Assembly: GCA_905182175.1 (NCBI GenBank)
Contig: CAJJAT010000003.1
Coordinates: 124,001 to 188,000 of the forward strand
DNA: 64,000 nucleotides
Origin: Flavobacteriales bacterium UBA1494
GTDB lineage: Bacteria; Bacteroidota; Bacteroidia; Flavobacteriales_E; Vicingaceae
Direction of reading: 5' to 3'
The notes under the pieces are model-generated. The model had not been told where the DNA came from, searched no databases, and worked only from the letters and a program-made list of their open reading frames with translations. Numbering within the stretch: the first letter of the stretch is position 1; each line of letters starts with the position of its first letter. Positions 17,477 to 26,189 of this stretch are shown here, piece by piece. The translations under genes were made by a program, and so were the position numbers.

Positions 17477-18094
17477 ATGAAATCAAGTGCTTCAAACAAA
17501 AAAAAGAGTAGAGTAACGATCTATCACCATTACTACAAGCGCAAGGGGGTTTATACTTTTTTGTGGAAAAATAGTCTAAAAATTATAGCTGGGTTCGGAA
17601 TATTAATAGGGGCTTTTCTAATTTTCAAAGAGTTTGTTCCGAATTACAATACGAAGCTAGAAAGTCTACTCAACAGTATCAATACAGGGTGGGCCCTATC
17701 CATATTTTTTATCTCTGAAACTATTTTTGGTCTAATCCCTCCAGATTTATTTATCATTTGGTCTAAAAAGTTTGACTCTCCCTACGCTATGGTTTCTTTG
17801 CTTGCTATACTATCCTATTTAGGGGGCATATTTGCCTATTTTATAGGCAAATACATCGGAAGTTTACCCAAAATAGAGAATTGGATATTAGCGAAATTTT
17901 CAAACCACTTTCAACTAATTCAAAGTTGGGGTGGAGTGTTAATTGTATTTGCTGCGCTATTCCCTTTACCTTTTTCCTCTATATGTCTAGTTGCCGGTGC
18001 TGTAAGATTTCCATTCAAAACTTTCCTTCTTTTAGCGTTATTTAGATTCATTAGATTTTTTGGGTACGCACTGGTTCTTTTAAACTTGATATAA
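17477..18094 (+). CDS. DedA/VTT-domain (YqaA-like) membrane protein
   Basis: A protein of 205 residues if it starts at the ATG at 17477; the TTG nine bases upstream lies inside the promoter box and is rejected. After a basic N-terminus (KKKSRVTIYHHYYKRK) there are about four helices: SLKIIAGFGILIGAFLIF, ALSIFFISETIFGLIPPDLFIIWSKK, MVSLLAILSYLGGIFAYFIGKYIGS, and LIVFAALFPLPFSSICLVAGAVRFPFKTFL. The E-x-x-x-G-x-x-P-P and F-P-P/L-P-F-S elements are typical of VTT proteins, which are implicated in lipid scrambling or membrane homeostasis. It is a single gene, convergent with the cyclophilin gene. Confidence 0.8.
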   Translation: MKSSASNKKKSRVTIYHHYYKRKGVYTFLWKNSLKIIAGFGILIGAFLIFKEFVPNYNTKLESLLNSINTGWALSIFFISETIFGLIPPDLFIIWSKKFDSPYAMVSLLAILSYLGGIFAYFIGKYIGSLPKIENWILAKFSNHFQLIQSWGGVLIVFAALFPLPFSSICLVAGAVRFPFKTFLLLALFRFIRFFGYALVLLNLI

Positions 18095-18096
18095 AA

Positions 18097-18122
18097 AAGG
18101 CGATTTCCTCCGAAACCGCCTT
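18097..18122. terminator. Bidirectional terminator hairpin between DedA-like and cyclophilin genes
   Basis: Arms AAGGCGATTTC and GAAACCGCCTT with a four-base loop and one G-T type mismatch, flanked by A-runs on the left and T-rich sequence on the right. It lies between two convergent genes and can serve both. Confidence 0.7.
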
Positions 18123-18144
18123 CTCTTAATTTTACTTATTTTTT

Positions 18145-18765
18145 CTAATTGTTGGCCTGCGAAATACCGCTTAAGTTAGAAAAAACCGAAGGGGCGTCAA
18201 ATTTATTTGCAGCTTTTCCACTTCGAATTATTTCGACTGATGTTATTTCATCTCCTTGAGCAATTAAATCTACCGTTGATAAACCCTCTATCACATATCC
18301 AAAAACAGTATGTTTCCCGTCCAACCAAGGTGTCTCTTTATGCGTAATAAAAAACTGACTGCTGTTTGTTGCAGGACCTTTGTTCGCCATTGAAAGCGTT
18401 CCTGCTCGGTCGTGCTTTAAATTTGCATCGAACTCATCTTTAAAAGCATATCCGATCTCACCAGCACCCGTTCCAGTTGGGTCACCACATTGAATCATAA
18501 AATTTGCTATAACTCTGTGAAATTTTATTCCATCGAAAAATGGAGTTCCGCTTGGTTTTTTATTGTTTTTAATTTTTCCTTCCGCTAATCCTACAAAGTT
18601 GGCAACGGTCATTGGCGTTTTCTCCATTTCTAATTTGATTAGAATAGTTCCTTTTGTGGTATTAATTTTTGCATACAGACCTTCAGGGTATTGATCTTTC
18701 GCTACACAAGCAAAAGTTACCATCATGATTAAAAGTGCTCCAAATAATTTTTTCATTTTTTTCAT
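18145..18765 (-). CDS. Cyclophilin-type peptidylprolyl isomerase, lipoprotein
   Basis: A 206-residue lipoprotein: after a helix, lipobox TFAC with Cys20. The cyclophilin domain shows [21 protein letters not shown] with the catalytic Arg, [20 protein letters not shown] with the active-site Gln and Phe, and [14 protein letters not shown]. It catalyses cis-trans isomerisation of X-Pro bonds outside the cytoplasm, aiding folding of envelope proteins. Two in-frame ATGs lie three codons apart (MKKMKK); either could be used. Confidence 0.93.
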   Translation of the reverse strand: MKKMKKLFGALLIMMVTFACVAKDQYPEGLYAKINTTKGTILIKLEMEKTPMTVANFVGLAEGKIKNNKKPSGTPFFDGIKFHRVIANFMIQCGDPTGTGAGEIGYAFKDEFDANLKHDRAGTLSMANKGPATNSSQFFITHKETPWLDGKHTVFGYVIEGLSTVDLIAQGDEITSVEIIRSGKAANKFDAPSVFSNLSGISQANN

Positions 18766-18809
18766 TTTTAATGTTAATTAGAATTTAGCAAATAGTTTGC
18801 CAAAATTGA

Positions 18810-19589
18810 TTAATAAATACTTGAGATTAATCTAAGCCTATGGCTATAGTTTCGTTTTTCTTGGTTAAAAATACCTTGGTGATCTAATTTGTCGATTCTT
18901 ACCTTACCTGAGGCATGAATAATTCTATTGTTTGAAAGAATTATTCCTACGTGAGTTATTTTACCTTCATCGTTGTCAAAGAAGGCTAAATCACCTTCTT
19001 CCGCTTCTTCTATAAATGACAATGCCTGTCCCATCGATGCTTGTTGTGAAGCATCTCTTGGTAAGAATACGCCATTTAATTTATATATTAATTGGACAAA
19101 ACCTGAGCAATCAATTCCGAAAGGAGAGCGCCCTCCCCATTGGTAAGGAGCATTTAATAGCATAAATGCATGTTCCGCTAATTTTTCTTTTGGGTGAACT
19201 GTATTTGCATCTATTTTATTTCCTTCAAACTTCCAAACAGCTTCTTTTACATCAACAAGGTTATTTTCAATATTAGGTAGGTTGGCTCCTAATATTACAG
19301 TCATTAACTCACTTCCATCTTCTTTTGAAAGAACCTCCACTAAGTCAGAAACTACCTGCGGTCTTGTCTCGATAAGTGCTTCAAATTCACGCTGAGTTAT
19401 AAATTTGAATTGATTTTCGTCCATCCAACATTCATAATTATCATGAACGGTTTTAACACGAAACCATGACTTCTTTTTCTCATATACTTTAAGTGTTTCT
19501 CCAAAAAGTAATTGAGTAACCTGCTCACTGCTGTCAGAGGCTTCTGCTCTGCAAGGTGATACGCTTAAATGTCCAATTCCGTATTTCAT
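18810..19589 (-). CDS. NlpC/P60 (C40) peptidase with SH3-like domains
   Basis: A 259-residue protein. The first 125 residues hold SH3-like repeats (VSPCRAEASDSSEQVTQLLFGETLKVYEKKKSWFRVKT). The C-terminal NlpC/P60 domain has the catalytic Cys in GGRSPFGIDCSGFVQLIYK (near residue 160) and His in THVGIILSNNRIIHASG. Such enzymes cleave gamma-D-glutamyl-diamino acid bonds in murein peptides. No signal peptide is visible, so like YkfC-type enzymes it may act on recycled peptides in the cytoplasm. It follows the thiolase gene by 18 bases and is probably co-transcribed. Confidence 0.88.
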   Translation of the reverse strand: MKYGIGHLSVSPCRAEASDSSEQVTQLLFGETLKVYEKKKSWFRVKTVHDNYECWMDENQFKFITQREFEALIETRPQVVSDLVEVLSKEDGSELMTVILGANLPNIENNLVDVKEAVWKFEGNKIDANTVHPKEKLAEHAFMLLNAPYQWGGRSPFGIDCSGFVQLIYKLNGVFLPRDASQQASMGQALSFIEEAEEGDLAFFDNDEGKITHVGIILSNNRIIHASGKVRIDKLDHQGIFNQEKRNYSHRLRLISSIY

Positions 19590-19607
19590 TTGAATCGAAA
19601 GGAATTT

Positions 19608-20789
19608 TTATTGTAGGTTTTCGATTACAAAAGCAGAAGCACCGCCACCGCCATTACATATTCCTGCACCACCATATTTTCCGCCGTTTTGCTTTAATAC
19701 GTTAATCAATGTAACTAAAATTCTAGATCCTGAATTACCAAGTGGGTGACCTAAAGAAACAGCACCACCATTAATATTAACCTTTGCAGGGTCTAATTCC
19801 ATTTGTTGCGTATTGGCAATACCAACTACAGCAAATGCTTCGTTTAATTCAATTGCGTCAAGATCACTTAATTTTAAACCTGCTTTCTGAATTGCCTTTG
19901 GTAAAGCTTTTGCAGGTGCAGTAGTAAACCATTCAGGTGCTTGAGCAGCATCTGCAAATGATATAATTTTTGCCAATGGCTTCAAACCTAAACTTTCCAT
20001 CTTCTCCTTGCTCATAAGAACCAGAGCAGAAGCGCCATCATTAATAGTTGAAGCATTTGCAGCTGTTACTGAGCCTTCCTTGTCAAAAACAGGTCTTAGG
20101 TTAGGTATTTTATCAAAGAATACGTTTTTATACTCTTCGTCATGATTAAAAACTATTGGGTCTCCTTTTCGCTGAGGAATCATAACCGGTACAATCTCAT
20201 CATTAAATTTACCTGCTTCCCAAGCTGCTGCAGACTTCTTATAAGAATTTATTGCGAATGCATCTTGATCTTCTCTCGTTATGTTATATTCTTTAGCACA
20301 TAATTCAGCTGCATTTCCCATTGGGTAATTGTTGTAAACATCTATCAACCCATCTTTAGTTAACCCATCAATTACTTGACCGTTTCCATACTTGTATCCA
20401 GTTCTCGCTTTATCAAGGTAATAAGGTGCTTGAGACATGTTCTCCATTCCTCCTGTAACCACAACATCATTGTCTCCTAACATAATAGATTGTGCACCTA
20501 ATATAGTTGCTTTCATACCTGAGGCACAAACTTTATTGATAGTTGTGCAAGGAACATTGTTACATAACCCTGCAAATATAGCCGCCTGTCTTGCAGGAGC
20601 CTGACCTAAATTTGCTTGTAAAACATTGCCCATATAAACTTCTTGAACCTCGTTTTTGTCTAAGCTAATTTTGTCTAGTGCACCTGTAATAGCGACAGCG
20701 CCTAGTTTGGGTGCTGCAATACCTGATAAAGTTCCGTTAAAACTTCCTATAGGTGTTCTTACCGCTGATACTATATATACTTCCTTCAT
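19608..20789 (-). CDS. Acetyl-CoA C-acyltransferase (thiolase)
   Basis: A 393-residue cytoplasmic thiolase. The nucleophile is Cys88 in KVCASGMKA; NEAFAVV and the GHP motif (LGHPLGNSGSRI) provide the catalytic His, and CNGGGGASA carries the second Cys. It condenses or cleaves acyl-CoA, with acetyl-CoA as one partner, in fatty-acid oxidation or acetoacetyl-CoA formation. The start was chosen at the ATG (20787-20789), giving MKEVYIVSAVRTPIG; an in-frame upstream ATG at 20828 lies beyond a TAnnTTTG box at 20816-20823 and is probably not translated. Confidence 0.95.
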   Translation of the reverse strand: MKEVYIVSAVRTPIGSFNGTLSGIAAPKLGAVAITGALDKISLDKNEVQEVYMGNVLQANLGQAPARQAAIFAGLCNNVPCTTINKVCASGMKATILGAQSIMLGDNDVVVTGGMENMSQAPYYLDKARTGYKYGNGQVIDGLTKDGLIDVYNNYPMGNAAELCAKEYNITREDQDAFAINSYKKSAAAWEAGKFNDEIVPVMIPQRKGDPIVFNHDEEYKNVFFDKIPNLRPVFDKEGSVTAANASTINDGASALVLMSKEKMESLGLKPLAKIISFADAAQAPEWFTTAPAKALPKAIQKAGLKLSDLDAIELNEAFAVVGIANTQQMELDPAKVNINGGAVSLGHPLGNSGSRILVTLINVLKQNGGKYGGAGICNGGGGASAFVIENLQ

Positions 20790-20815
20790 AGAAATGTTCT
20801 TTATTGTTAATTTGA

Positions 20816-20823
20816 CAAAATTA
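20816..20823 (-). promoter_or_regulatory. Candidate -7 element for the thiolase gene
   Basis: Minus-strand TAATTTTG matches TAnnTTTG and predicts a leader of about 20 bases. It decides between two possible thiolase starts. Confidence 0.5.
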
Positions 20824-20828
20824 ACCAT

Positions 20829-21042
20829 TCTATACTTGAATTTTAAAGTGCTTGAAAGCCATTAATTTTGAGTTTCACGCCTTTTTTTTACATTGTTAGT
20901 GCTAACAATATGAATAATTCAATCACAAAAAGCAAGCTGACCTCACAAAAAAGAGAATGTTCGTTTATTCAATTATAAATCCTTCATCGCTGTATTGTGT
21001 TATGCTTTTATTCACAAAAGGTTTTACAAAGAGAATTATTTT
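20829..21042. other. Divergent intergenic region with one palindrome
   Basis: A gap of more than 200 bases between the divergent thiolase and glycosyltransferase operons. It is AT-rich. The one distinct element is the palindrome at 20892-20909. No RNA gene or clear plus-strand -7 box is visible. Confidence 0.5.
20892..20909. promoter_or_regulatory. Perfect palindrome, possible operator
   Basis: ATTGTTAG-TG-CTAACAAT: two perfect eight-base arms around TG, about 70-90 bases upstream of the thiolase -7 box. The shape suits a dimeric regulator such as a TetR or LacI-type protein. No regulator gene is adjacent, so this is a guess from symmetry only. Confidence 0.35.
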
Positions 21043-21144
21043 ATGAGTTTACTCAAAACATTACTGCATTATATATTTATTATAATTATTATTGACGTAA
21101 TTGTTCTAGCTGGCTCAATAAGACAACAACAATTAAAAGGTTAA
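21043..21144 (+). CDS. Possible 33-residue single-helix membrane protein
   Basis: An ATG-initiated frame of 33 codons ends three bases before the glycosyltransferase ATG. Its translation has a basic amphipathic start (MSLLKTLLHY), one strongly hydrophobic helix (IFIIIIIDVIVLAGS) and a polar tail (IRQQQLKG). Tight spacing to the next gene suggests co-translation. The Ile-rich core could also simply reflect AT-rich DNA, so whether it is a real gene is open. Confidence 0.35.
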   Translation: MSLLKTLLHYIFIIIIIDVIVLAGSIRQQQLKG

Positions 21145-21147
21145 GCG

Positions 21148-22362
21148 ATGTCGAAAAATACTTTATTCATAAGTTATGATGGTCTAACTGATTCATTAGG
21201 ACAATCTCAAATACTTCCATATTTAATTGGACTTTCTCTAAAAGGGCATTGCATTTCTATTTTAAGCTGTGAAAAGCCGGAGAATTTCAAGAAGAATAAA
21301 CTTGTTGTTCAGCAAAAGTGCACAACTGCTAATATTCAGTGGGATTACATTGAGTACAATAATTCAATTCCTGTGCTATCTTCGTTTTTAACAGTGAGAA
21401 AGTTAAAGGCTAAGGCGGTAGTAATTGCCAAGCGAGATCAGATTCAAGTCGTTCATTGCCGTTCCATTATTCCGGCGATGGTAGGTGAGAGCGTGAAAAA
21501 AAAGTTAGCTGTAAAATTAATCTTTGATATTCGTGGTTTCTGGGCAGACGAAAGAGTAGATGGGAAGATATGGAATCAAAAAAATCCTGTCTACCAGTTT
21601 TTGTACAATTACTTCAAGGCAAAAGAAAAATATTTATTTCAGCAGGCAGACTACATCGTTACGTTAACTGAAAATGCTAAAGAATATATTATCAGGGAAT
21701 TTCAAACAAAAAATAATTTTTTGGTAGTTCCTTGCTGTGTAGATTTTGATCACTTTGATCCATCAAAAATTGATCAAGTCGAGATAGAAGAGCTGCGTAA
21801 ATTAATCGGGATACCGGAAAAAGATTATGTACTAACCTATGTTGGCTCTTTAGGAACAAGATATATGCTACTAGAGATGCTATCTTTTTTTAAGGTTTTA
21901 AAAGGGAAAAAGCCGCAAGCCTCCTTTCTTTTTGTTTCTAAAAGTGATACTTCAGAAATAGAAATTATTTGCAATCAAATTGAATTAGATTTTAATTCTA
22001 TTTACATCACGAGTTGTGAATACAGTCAAATTCCAACATATATTTCCTTAGGAAATGCTTCTGTCTTTTTTATTGTAACTTCCTTTTCAGGAAAGGCAGT
22101 TTCTCCAACCAAGCAAGCAGAAGTTCTGAGTTTGGGCCTTCCAATTGTTGCAAACTCAGGCTTAGGTGACACGGATATAATTCTTGAGAAAACAGAAAGT
22201 GGTATTATTTTAAAGGAGTTTAATGATGAAGAATATGAGAGAATGGTAGCTAAGTTATTTGACTTTAAGAAAGATAAGAAGGCTGTACGAGCAGCAGCAA
22301 AACAGTTTTTTACATTAGAATCCGGAATCGAGAAGTATCATTCAGTTTATGAAAATCTTTAG
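21148..22362 (+). CDS. Glycosyltransferase, GT4-like
   Basis: A 404-residue protein with the two-domain GT-B layout. The N-terminal half opens with TLFISYDGLTDSLGQSQILPYLIGLSLKGHCISIL, the acceptor domain pattern of GT4 enzymes. The C-terminal half has YVLTYVGSLGTRYMLLEMLSFFKVL and, near residue 320, GKAVSPTKQAEVLSLGLPIVANSGLGDTD, with an acidic residue where the nucleotide-sugar binding E-x7-E motif usually lies (KQAEVLSLG). It probably transfers a sugar from a nucleotide sugar to a surface polysaccharide precursor at the inner face of the membrane. First large gene of a six-gene series. Confidence 0.8.
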   Translation: MSKNTLFISYDGLTDSLGQSQILPYLIGLSLKGHCISILSCEKPENFKKNKLVVQQKCTTANIQWDYIEYNNSIPVLSSFLTVRKLKAKAVVIAKRDQIQVVHCRSIIPAMVGESVKKKLAVKLIFDIRGFWADERVDGKIWNQKNPVYQFLYNYFKAKEKYLFQQADYIVTLTENAKEYIIREFQTKNNFLVVPCCVDFDHFDPSKIDQVEIEELRKLIGIPEKDYVLTYVGSLGTRYMLLEMLSFFKVLKGKKPQASFLFVSKSDTSEIEIICNQIELDFNSIYITSCEYSQIPTYISLGNASVFFIVTSFSGKAVSPTKQAEVLSLGLPIVANSGLGDTDIILEKTESGIILKEFNDEEYERMVAKLFDFKKDKKAVRAAAKQFFTLESGIEKYHSVYENL

Positions 22363-22386
22363 TTGTTTTGTAACAAATTAAATTTT

Positions 22387-23286
22387 ATGCAGCCATACAA
22401 TACTTCTGAATTAAGTAAGAGAAAAATAGGGAAGAGGGAAGTACACTGTTTTCATCCCGGAGAGGAAAATATAGATTTGGAAACTGTACAATCTTTTGGT
22501 GAGGAATGGCTAAAATTTAACGCCTTTTCTGCGGAAGAAATTAAAAGTGCAGGAGACCAATATTTTGATATCGTAACAGAAAAGGAACTTAATGATTCAT
22601 CTTATGTACTAGATTTGGGTTGCGGATCAGGTCGTTGGACAAAGTATATGGCCTCTAAATCTAAATTTATTGAGGCAGTTGACCCAAGTCATGCGGTTTT
22701 TTCAGCTATTCAAGCCTACAATGATCTTGACAATGTCCGTTTTACACAAGCGGGAGTTGATACCATTCCTTTTAACGACAACACTTTTGATTTTGTAATC
22801 TCATTGGGAGTTCTTCATCACATTCCCGACACAGAAAAAGCACTAACCTCTTTAATAAGGAAATTGAAACCCGGTGGACATGCTTTAATTTACCTTTATT
22901 ATGCGTTGGACAATAGAGGTTTTTTGTTTAGGTTCATATTTAATGTAAGTACACTGGTCCGAAGAGTTGTTTCAAAGCTTCCTCATGCACTAAAGCAATT
23001 TATTTGCGACCTACTAGCCATTTGCATTTACTTGCCGTTGATTGGTTTATCTAAACTAGTAAAGGCGATTGTCCCAGGAAAATTGCACATGAAAATTCCC
23101 TTGGTTTATTACCGTGATAAAAGTTGGAATATTATTAGAAATGATGCTTTAGACAGATTTGGAACTCCTTTGGAGCAGCGTTTTAATAAAGTACAGATAA
23201 CTTCAATGCTAAAAGCAGCAGGGATGTCTATTGTTCGTTTTTCGGAAAATGAACCATATTGGCATGTATTAGCACAGAAAAAGTAG
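22387..23286 (+). CDS. Class I SAM-dependent methyltransferase
   Basis: A protein of 299 residues if it starts at the ATG at 22387; an upstream TTG gives an unlikely N-terminus (MFCNKLNF). Motif I of the SAM-binding fold is VLDLGCGSGRW, followed by an acidic residue at the end of strand 2 (AVDPSHAVF), and IPFNDNTFDFVISLGVLHHIPD is the usual post-I and motif II region. KPGGHALIYLYY is motif III. The C-terminal 100 residues include a hydrophobic stretch (ICDLLAICIYLPLIGLSKLV) that may tether it to the membrane. Set between two glycosyltransferases, it probably methylates a glycan or lipid-linked sugar; the acceptor is unknown. Confidence 0.85.
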   Translation: MQPYNTSELSKRKIGKREVHCFHPGEENIDLETVQSFGEEWLKFNAFSAEEIKSAGDQYFDIVTEKELNDSSYVLDLGCGSGRWTKYMASKSKFIEAVDPSHAVFSAIQAYNDLDNVRFTQAGVDTIPFNDNTFDFVISLGVLHHIPDTEKALTSLIRKLKPGGHALIYLYYALDNRGFLFRFIFNVSTLVRRVVSKLPHALKQFICDLLAICIYLPLIGLSKLVKAIVPGKLHMKIPLVYYRDKSWNIIRNDALDRFGTPLEQRFNKVQITSMLKAAGMSIVRFSENEPYWHVLAQKK

Positions 23287-23287
23287 C

Positions 23288-24376
23288 ATGAAAAAGAAAA
23301 TTCTCTTCCTTGCGAATCATCGAATTGGGCGTTCTCCAGGGCAGCGCTTTAGGTTTGAGCAATACCTTTTTTATCTGGAGCAAAATAATTTTGAAATTCA
23401 TTTCTCCAACATTGTCAACGAAAAAGAGGATTCCTTCCTATACAAAAAAGGTCAATATTTTAAAAAAGCATTACTCGCTAAAAGACAATGGAATAAAAGG
23501 AAAAAAGATTTGAGAAAAACGAATGATTTTGACATTGTGTTCATTTTTCGAGAAGCATTATTAACCGCCAGTACTTATTTTGAAAAGCAGTTTGCAAAGT
23601 CGAAAGTTAAAGTAGTTTTCGATTTTGATGATGCAATTTGGTTACCAAATGTGTCTTCGGGAAATAAGGCGTTACAAGTTCTTAAAAAGCCTACTAAAAC
23701 AGATGATATTGTAGCTTGTGCCGATATGGTATTTGCAGGAAATTCTTATTTGGCCGAGTATGCGTCAGAATTTTGTTCCAATGTAAAAATTATTCCAACT
23801 ACAATCGATACTTCTTATCACATTCGTAAAAAAGCAAATGACTCTAATCGAATTTGTATTGGTTGGACGGGAACTGAGACCACCCGAAAGTATTTAGATA
23901 GTATTCTCCCTGTATTTTTACAACTATCTAAAATTTATGGAGATAAAATTTATTTTAAAGTAATTTGTGACAAGCCTTGGATGGCAGACGGAATAAACTT
24001 GAAGAATGAAAAATGGATGAAAGAAAATGAAATTGAACAGTTAGAAGAAATTGATATTGGCATTATGCCACTTACGGATGATCAATGGAGCAGAGGTAAG
24101 TGTGGTTTCAAAGGATTGCAATATATGGCAATGGAGTCTGCTACGGTAATGTCGCCAGTAGGGGTAAATACAGAAATTGTAAAACATGGGGAAAATGGAT
24201 ATCTAGCTGAATCAATTGCTGACTGGATAGAACATTTATCTAATTTGATTGAGAATAAAGAATTACGTTTGCAAATTGGAAAAGCGGGCAGAGAAACAGT
24301 AGAAAAACGATACTCTGTTAATGCTAACAAGGATTTGTATTTGAGATATTTGAACGATTTAATTGACAAAAAATGA
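23288..24376 (+). CDS. Glycosyltransferase, GT4/GT1-like
   Basis: A 362-residue GT-B fold protein. It starts [29 protein letters not shown], has [13 protein letters not shown] near residue 112, and a C-terminal nucleotide-sugar domain with [22 protein letters not shown] and [27 protein letters not shown]. The FDFDDA segment and the GWTGT opening of the second domain match a Bacteroidota family of surface-polysaccharide glycosyltransferases. One base separates it from the methyltransferase. Its last four bases overlap gcvT (ATGA), implying coupled translation with an unrelated metabolic gene. Confidence 0.82.
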   Translation: MKKKILFLANHRIGRSPGQRFRFEQYLFYLEQNNFEIHFSNIVNEKEDSFLYKKGQYFKKALLAKRQWNKRKKDLRKTNDFDIVFIFREALLTASTYFEKQFAKSKVKVVFDFDDAIWLPNVSSGNKALQVLKKPTKTDDIVACADMVFAGNSYLAEYASEFCSNVKIIPTTIDTSYHIRKKANDSNRICIGWTGTETTRKYLDSILPVFLQLSKIYGDKIYFKVICDKPWMADGINLKNEKWMKENEIEQLEEIDIGIMPLTDDQWSRGKCGFKGLQYMAMESATVMSPVGVNTEIVKHGENGYLAESIADWIEHLSNLIENKELRLQIGKAGRETVEKRYSVNANKDLYLRYLNDLIDKK

Positions 24377-25452
24377 AAGAGATAGCTTTAAATAATGTAC
24401 ACCTAAAATTAGGTGCGAAAATGGTTCCGTTTGCAGGTTATAACATGCCATTGCAATACACAGGTTTAACACATGAACACCTTGCTGTGAGAAGTGGCGT
24501 TGGAGTTTTCGATGTTTCTCATATGGGAGAGTTTATTGTAAAAGGCTCGGGGGCGTTAGATTTGATTCAAAAAATTAGCACCAATGATGCTGCAACACTA
24601 GAAATTGGGAAAGTTCAATATTCTTGTATGCCAAATGGCAAAGGCGGAATTGTAGATGATTTACTAATTTATAAAGTAGGAGATGAGGCCTATATGTTGG
24701 TTGTAAACGCTTCGAATATTCAAAAAGATTGGGATTGGATTCAAAAAAACAACACTTTCAAAGCTGAATTACAAGATATTTCCGATAGAACAACCTTATT
24801 AGCAATTCAGGGTCCTAAAGCTTCTCAAGCAATGAAGGAACTCACTGATATTGATCTTGAAGAAATGGTGTACTACACATTTGAAAAGGGAAAATTTGCA
24901 GGAGTCGATAATGTTTTAGTTTCTGCAACGGGTTACACAGGTTCGGGTGGTTTTGAAATTTATTTTAACAATGAGCATGCCGAGAAAATATGGGCTGCTG
25001 TAATGAAAGCAGGAAAAGCTTTTGGAATTGCTCCTGCCGGTCTAGGTGCAAGAGATACCTTACGTTTGGAAAAGGGTTTTTGCCTGTACGGGAATGATAT
25101 TGACGATACAACATCACCCATTGAAGCAGGTTTAGGATGGATTACGAAGTTTACGAAAGACTTTGTCGATTCAAAGGTTTTGAAAAAGCAAAAAGAAAAT
25201 GGAATAACAAGAAAGTTAGCTGCATTTAAGATGATAGATAGAGGTATTCCAAGAAAAGAGTATGAAATAAAGGATGCTGGTGGAAATAAAATTGGTGTTG
25301 TTACATCAGGAACGTCTTCTCCTTCTTTGAAGTTAGGAATTGGTATGGGATACATTTCCAAAGAGCTTTCAAAAGTTGGAATGGAGGTATTTATTGAAAT
25401 TAGAGGCCGTCAGTTAAAAGCTGAAATTGTAAAACTTCCTTTTGTTAAATAA
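24373..25452 (+). CDS. gcvT: Aminomethyltransferase, glycine cleavage system T protein
   Basis: A 359-residue cytoplasmic enzyme. It takes the aminomethyl group from lipoyl-GcvH, releases ammonia and forms 5,10-methylenetetrahydrofolate. The N-terminus ([20 protein letters not shown]), [16 protein letters not shown], the catalytic Asp region [18 protein letters not shown] (folate-binding), [12 protein letters not shown] and [23 protein letters not shown] are all typical. Length is normal. No gcvH or gcvP is nearby. The gene sits in an operon of glycan genes, overlapping its neighbours by four and one bases. Confidence 0.96.
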   Translation: MKEIALNNVHLKLGAKMVPFAGYNMPLQYTGLTHEHLAVRSGVGVFDVSHMGEFIVKGSGALDLIQKISTNDAATLEIGKVQYSCMPNGKGGIVDDLLIYKVGDEAYMLVVNASNIQKDWDWIQKNNTFKAELQDISDRTTLLAIQGPKASQAMKELTDIDLEEMVYYTFEKGKFAGVDNVLVSATGYTGSGGFEIYFNNEHAEKIWAAVMKAGKAFGIAPAGLGARDTLRLEKGFCLYGNDIDDTTSPIEAGLGWITKFTKDFVDSKVLKKQKENGITRKLAAFKMIDRGIPRKEYEIKDAGGNKIGVVTSGTSSPSLKLGIGMGYISKELSKVGMEVFIEIRGRQLKAEIVKLPFVK

Positions 25453-26186
25453 TGGAGACAACAGAAAATAAAAATCAGAGAAAGCTAGAAGTATGCTATT
25501 CGCCCGACCTTTTTCCGGTTTACTATACGAAGAAAGAATGTGTTGTAGTCGTCATCGATGTATTTCGAGCTACATCTGCTATTTGCACTGCTTTTGAATA
25601 TGGAATTGGCCAAGTTATTCCTGTGGCAACAATTGAGGAAGCTCTGGCATACCAAGCAAAAGGTTACATTGGAGCCGCGGAAAGACATGGTGAAATCGTA
25701 GAAGGGTTTGATATAGGGAATTCACCTTTTAGTTACATGAATCCTGAATTAGTCGGTAAAAAAGTTGTTCTTAGTACCACTAACGGAACTCAAGCTATAG
25801 AAAAGGCAAAGCAAGCAGAAACGATTATTATAGGGTCATTTTTAAACTTAACAGCAGTTTGTGAATTTTTGGCGGTGCAGAATAAAGATGTTATTTTACT
25901 TTGTGCAGGTTGGAAAGGTCGTTACAATCTAGAGGATTCTCTTTTTGCAGGTGCAGTTGCAGATTATTTCGATGGGAGCGATGTTTTTACAGGTATTGCA
26001 GATTCTTCAATTGCAGCAAAGCATATGTATCAAGCAGCTAAGGGTAATTTGAACGAATTTCTAATAAATTCCTCTCACCGAAGACGGTTGCAACGTCTAA
26101 ACTTGGAAAAAGATATCGATTATTGCCTGCAAATAGATATAACAGATAAGGTGCCCGTTTTTGATGGTACTGGATTAAATGTTTAA
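25452..26186 (+). CDS. comB: 2-phosphosulfolactate phosphatase (ComB family)
   Basis: A 244-residue cytoplasmic protein. ComB hydrolyses 2-phosphosulfolactate to sulfolactate. Family hallmarks are VVVVIDVFRATSAICTAFEYG, AAERHGEIVEGFDIGNSPFSY, VVLSTTNGTQAIEKA, and LLCAGWKGRYNLEDSLFAGAVA with acidic metal ligands. ComB belongs to coenzyme M synthesis in methanogens, but is widespread in bacteria that do not make coenzyme M, where it may serve sulfolactate or sulfonate metabolism. No other sulfonate gene is nearby. The start codon overlaps the gcvT stop (TAATG). Confidence 0.85.
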   Translation: METTENKNQRKLEVCYSPDLFPVYYTKKECVVVVIDVFRATSAICTAFEYGIGQVIPVATIEEALAYQAKGYIGAAERHGEIVEGFDIGNSPFSYMNPELVGKKVVLSTTNGTQAIEKAKQAETIIIGSFLNLTAVCEFLAVQNKDVILLCAGWKGRYNLEDSLFAGAVADYFDGSDVFTGIADSSIAAKHMYQAAKGNLNEFLINSSHRRRLQRLNLEKDIDYCLQIDITDKVPVFDGTGLNV

Positions 26187-26189
26187 ACG

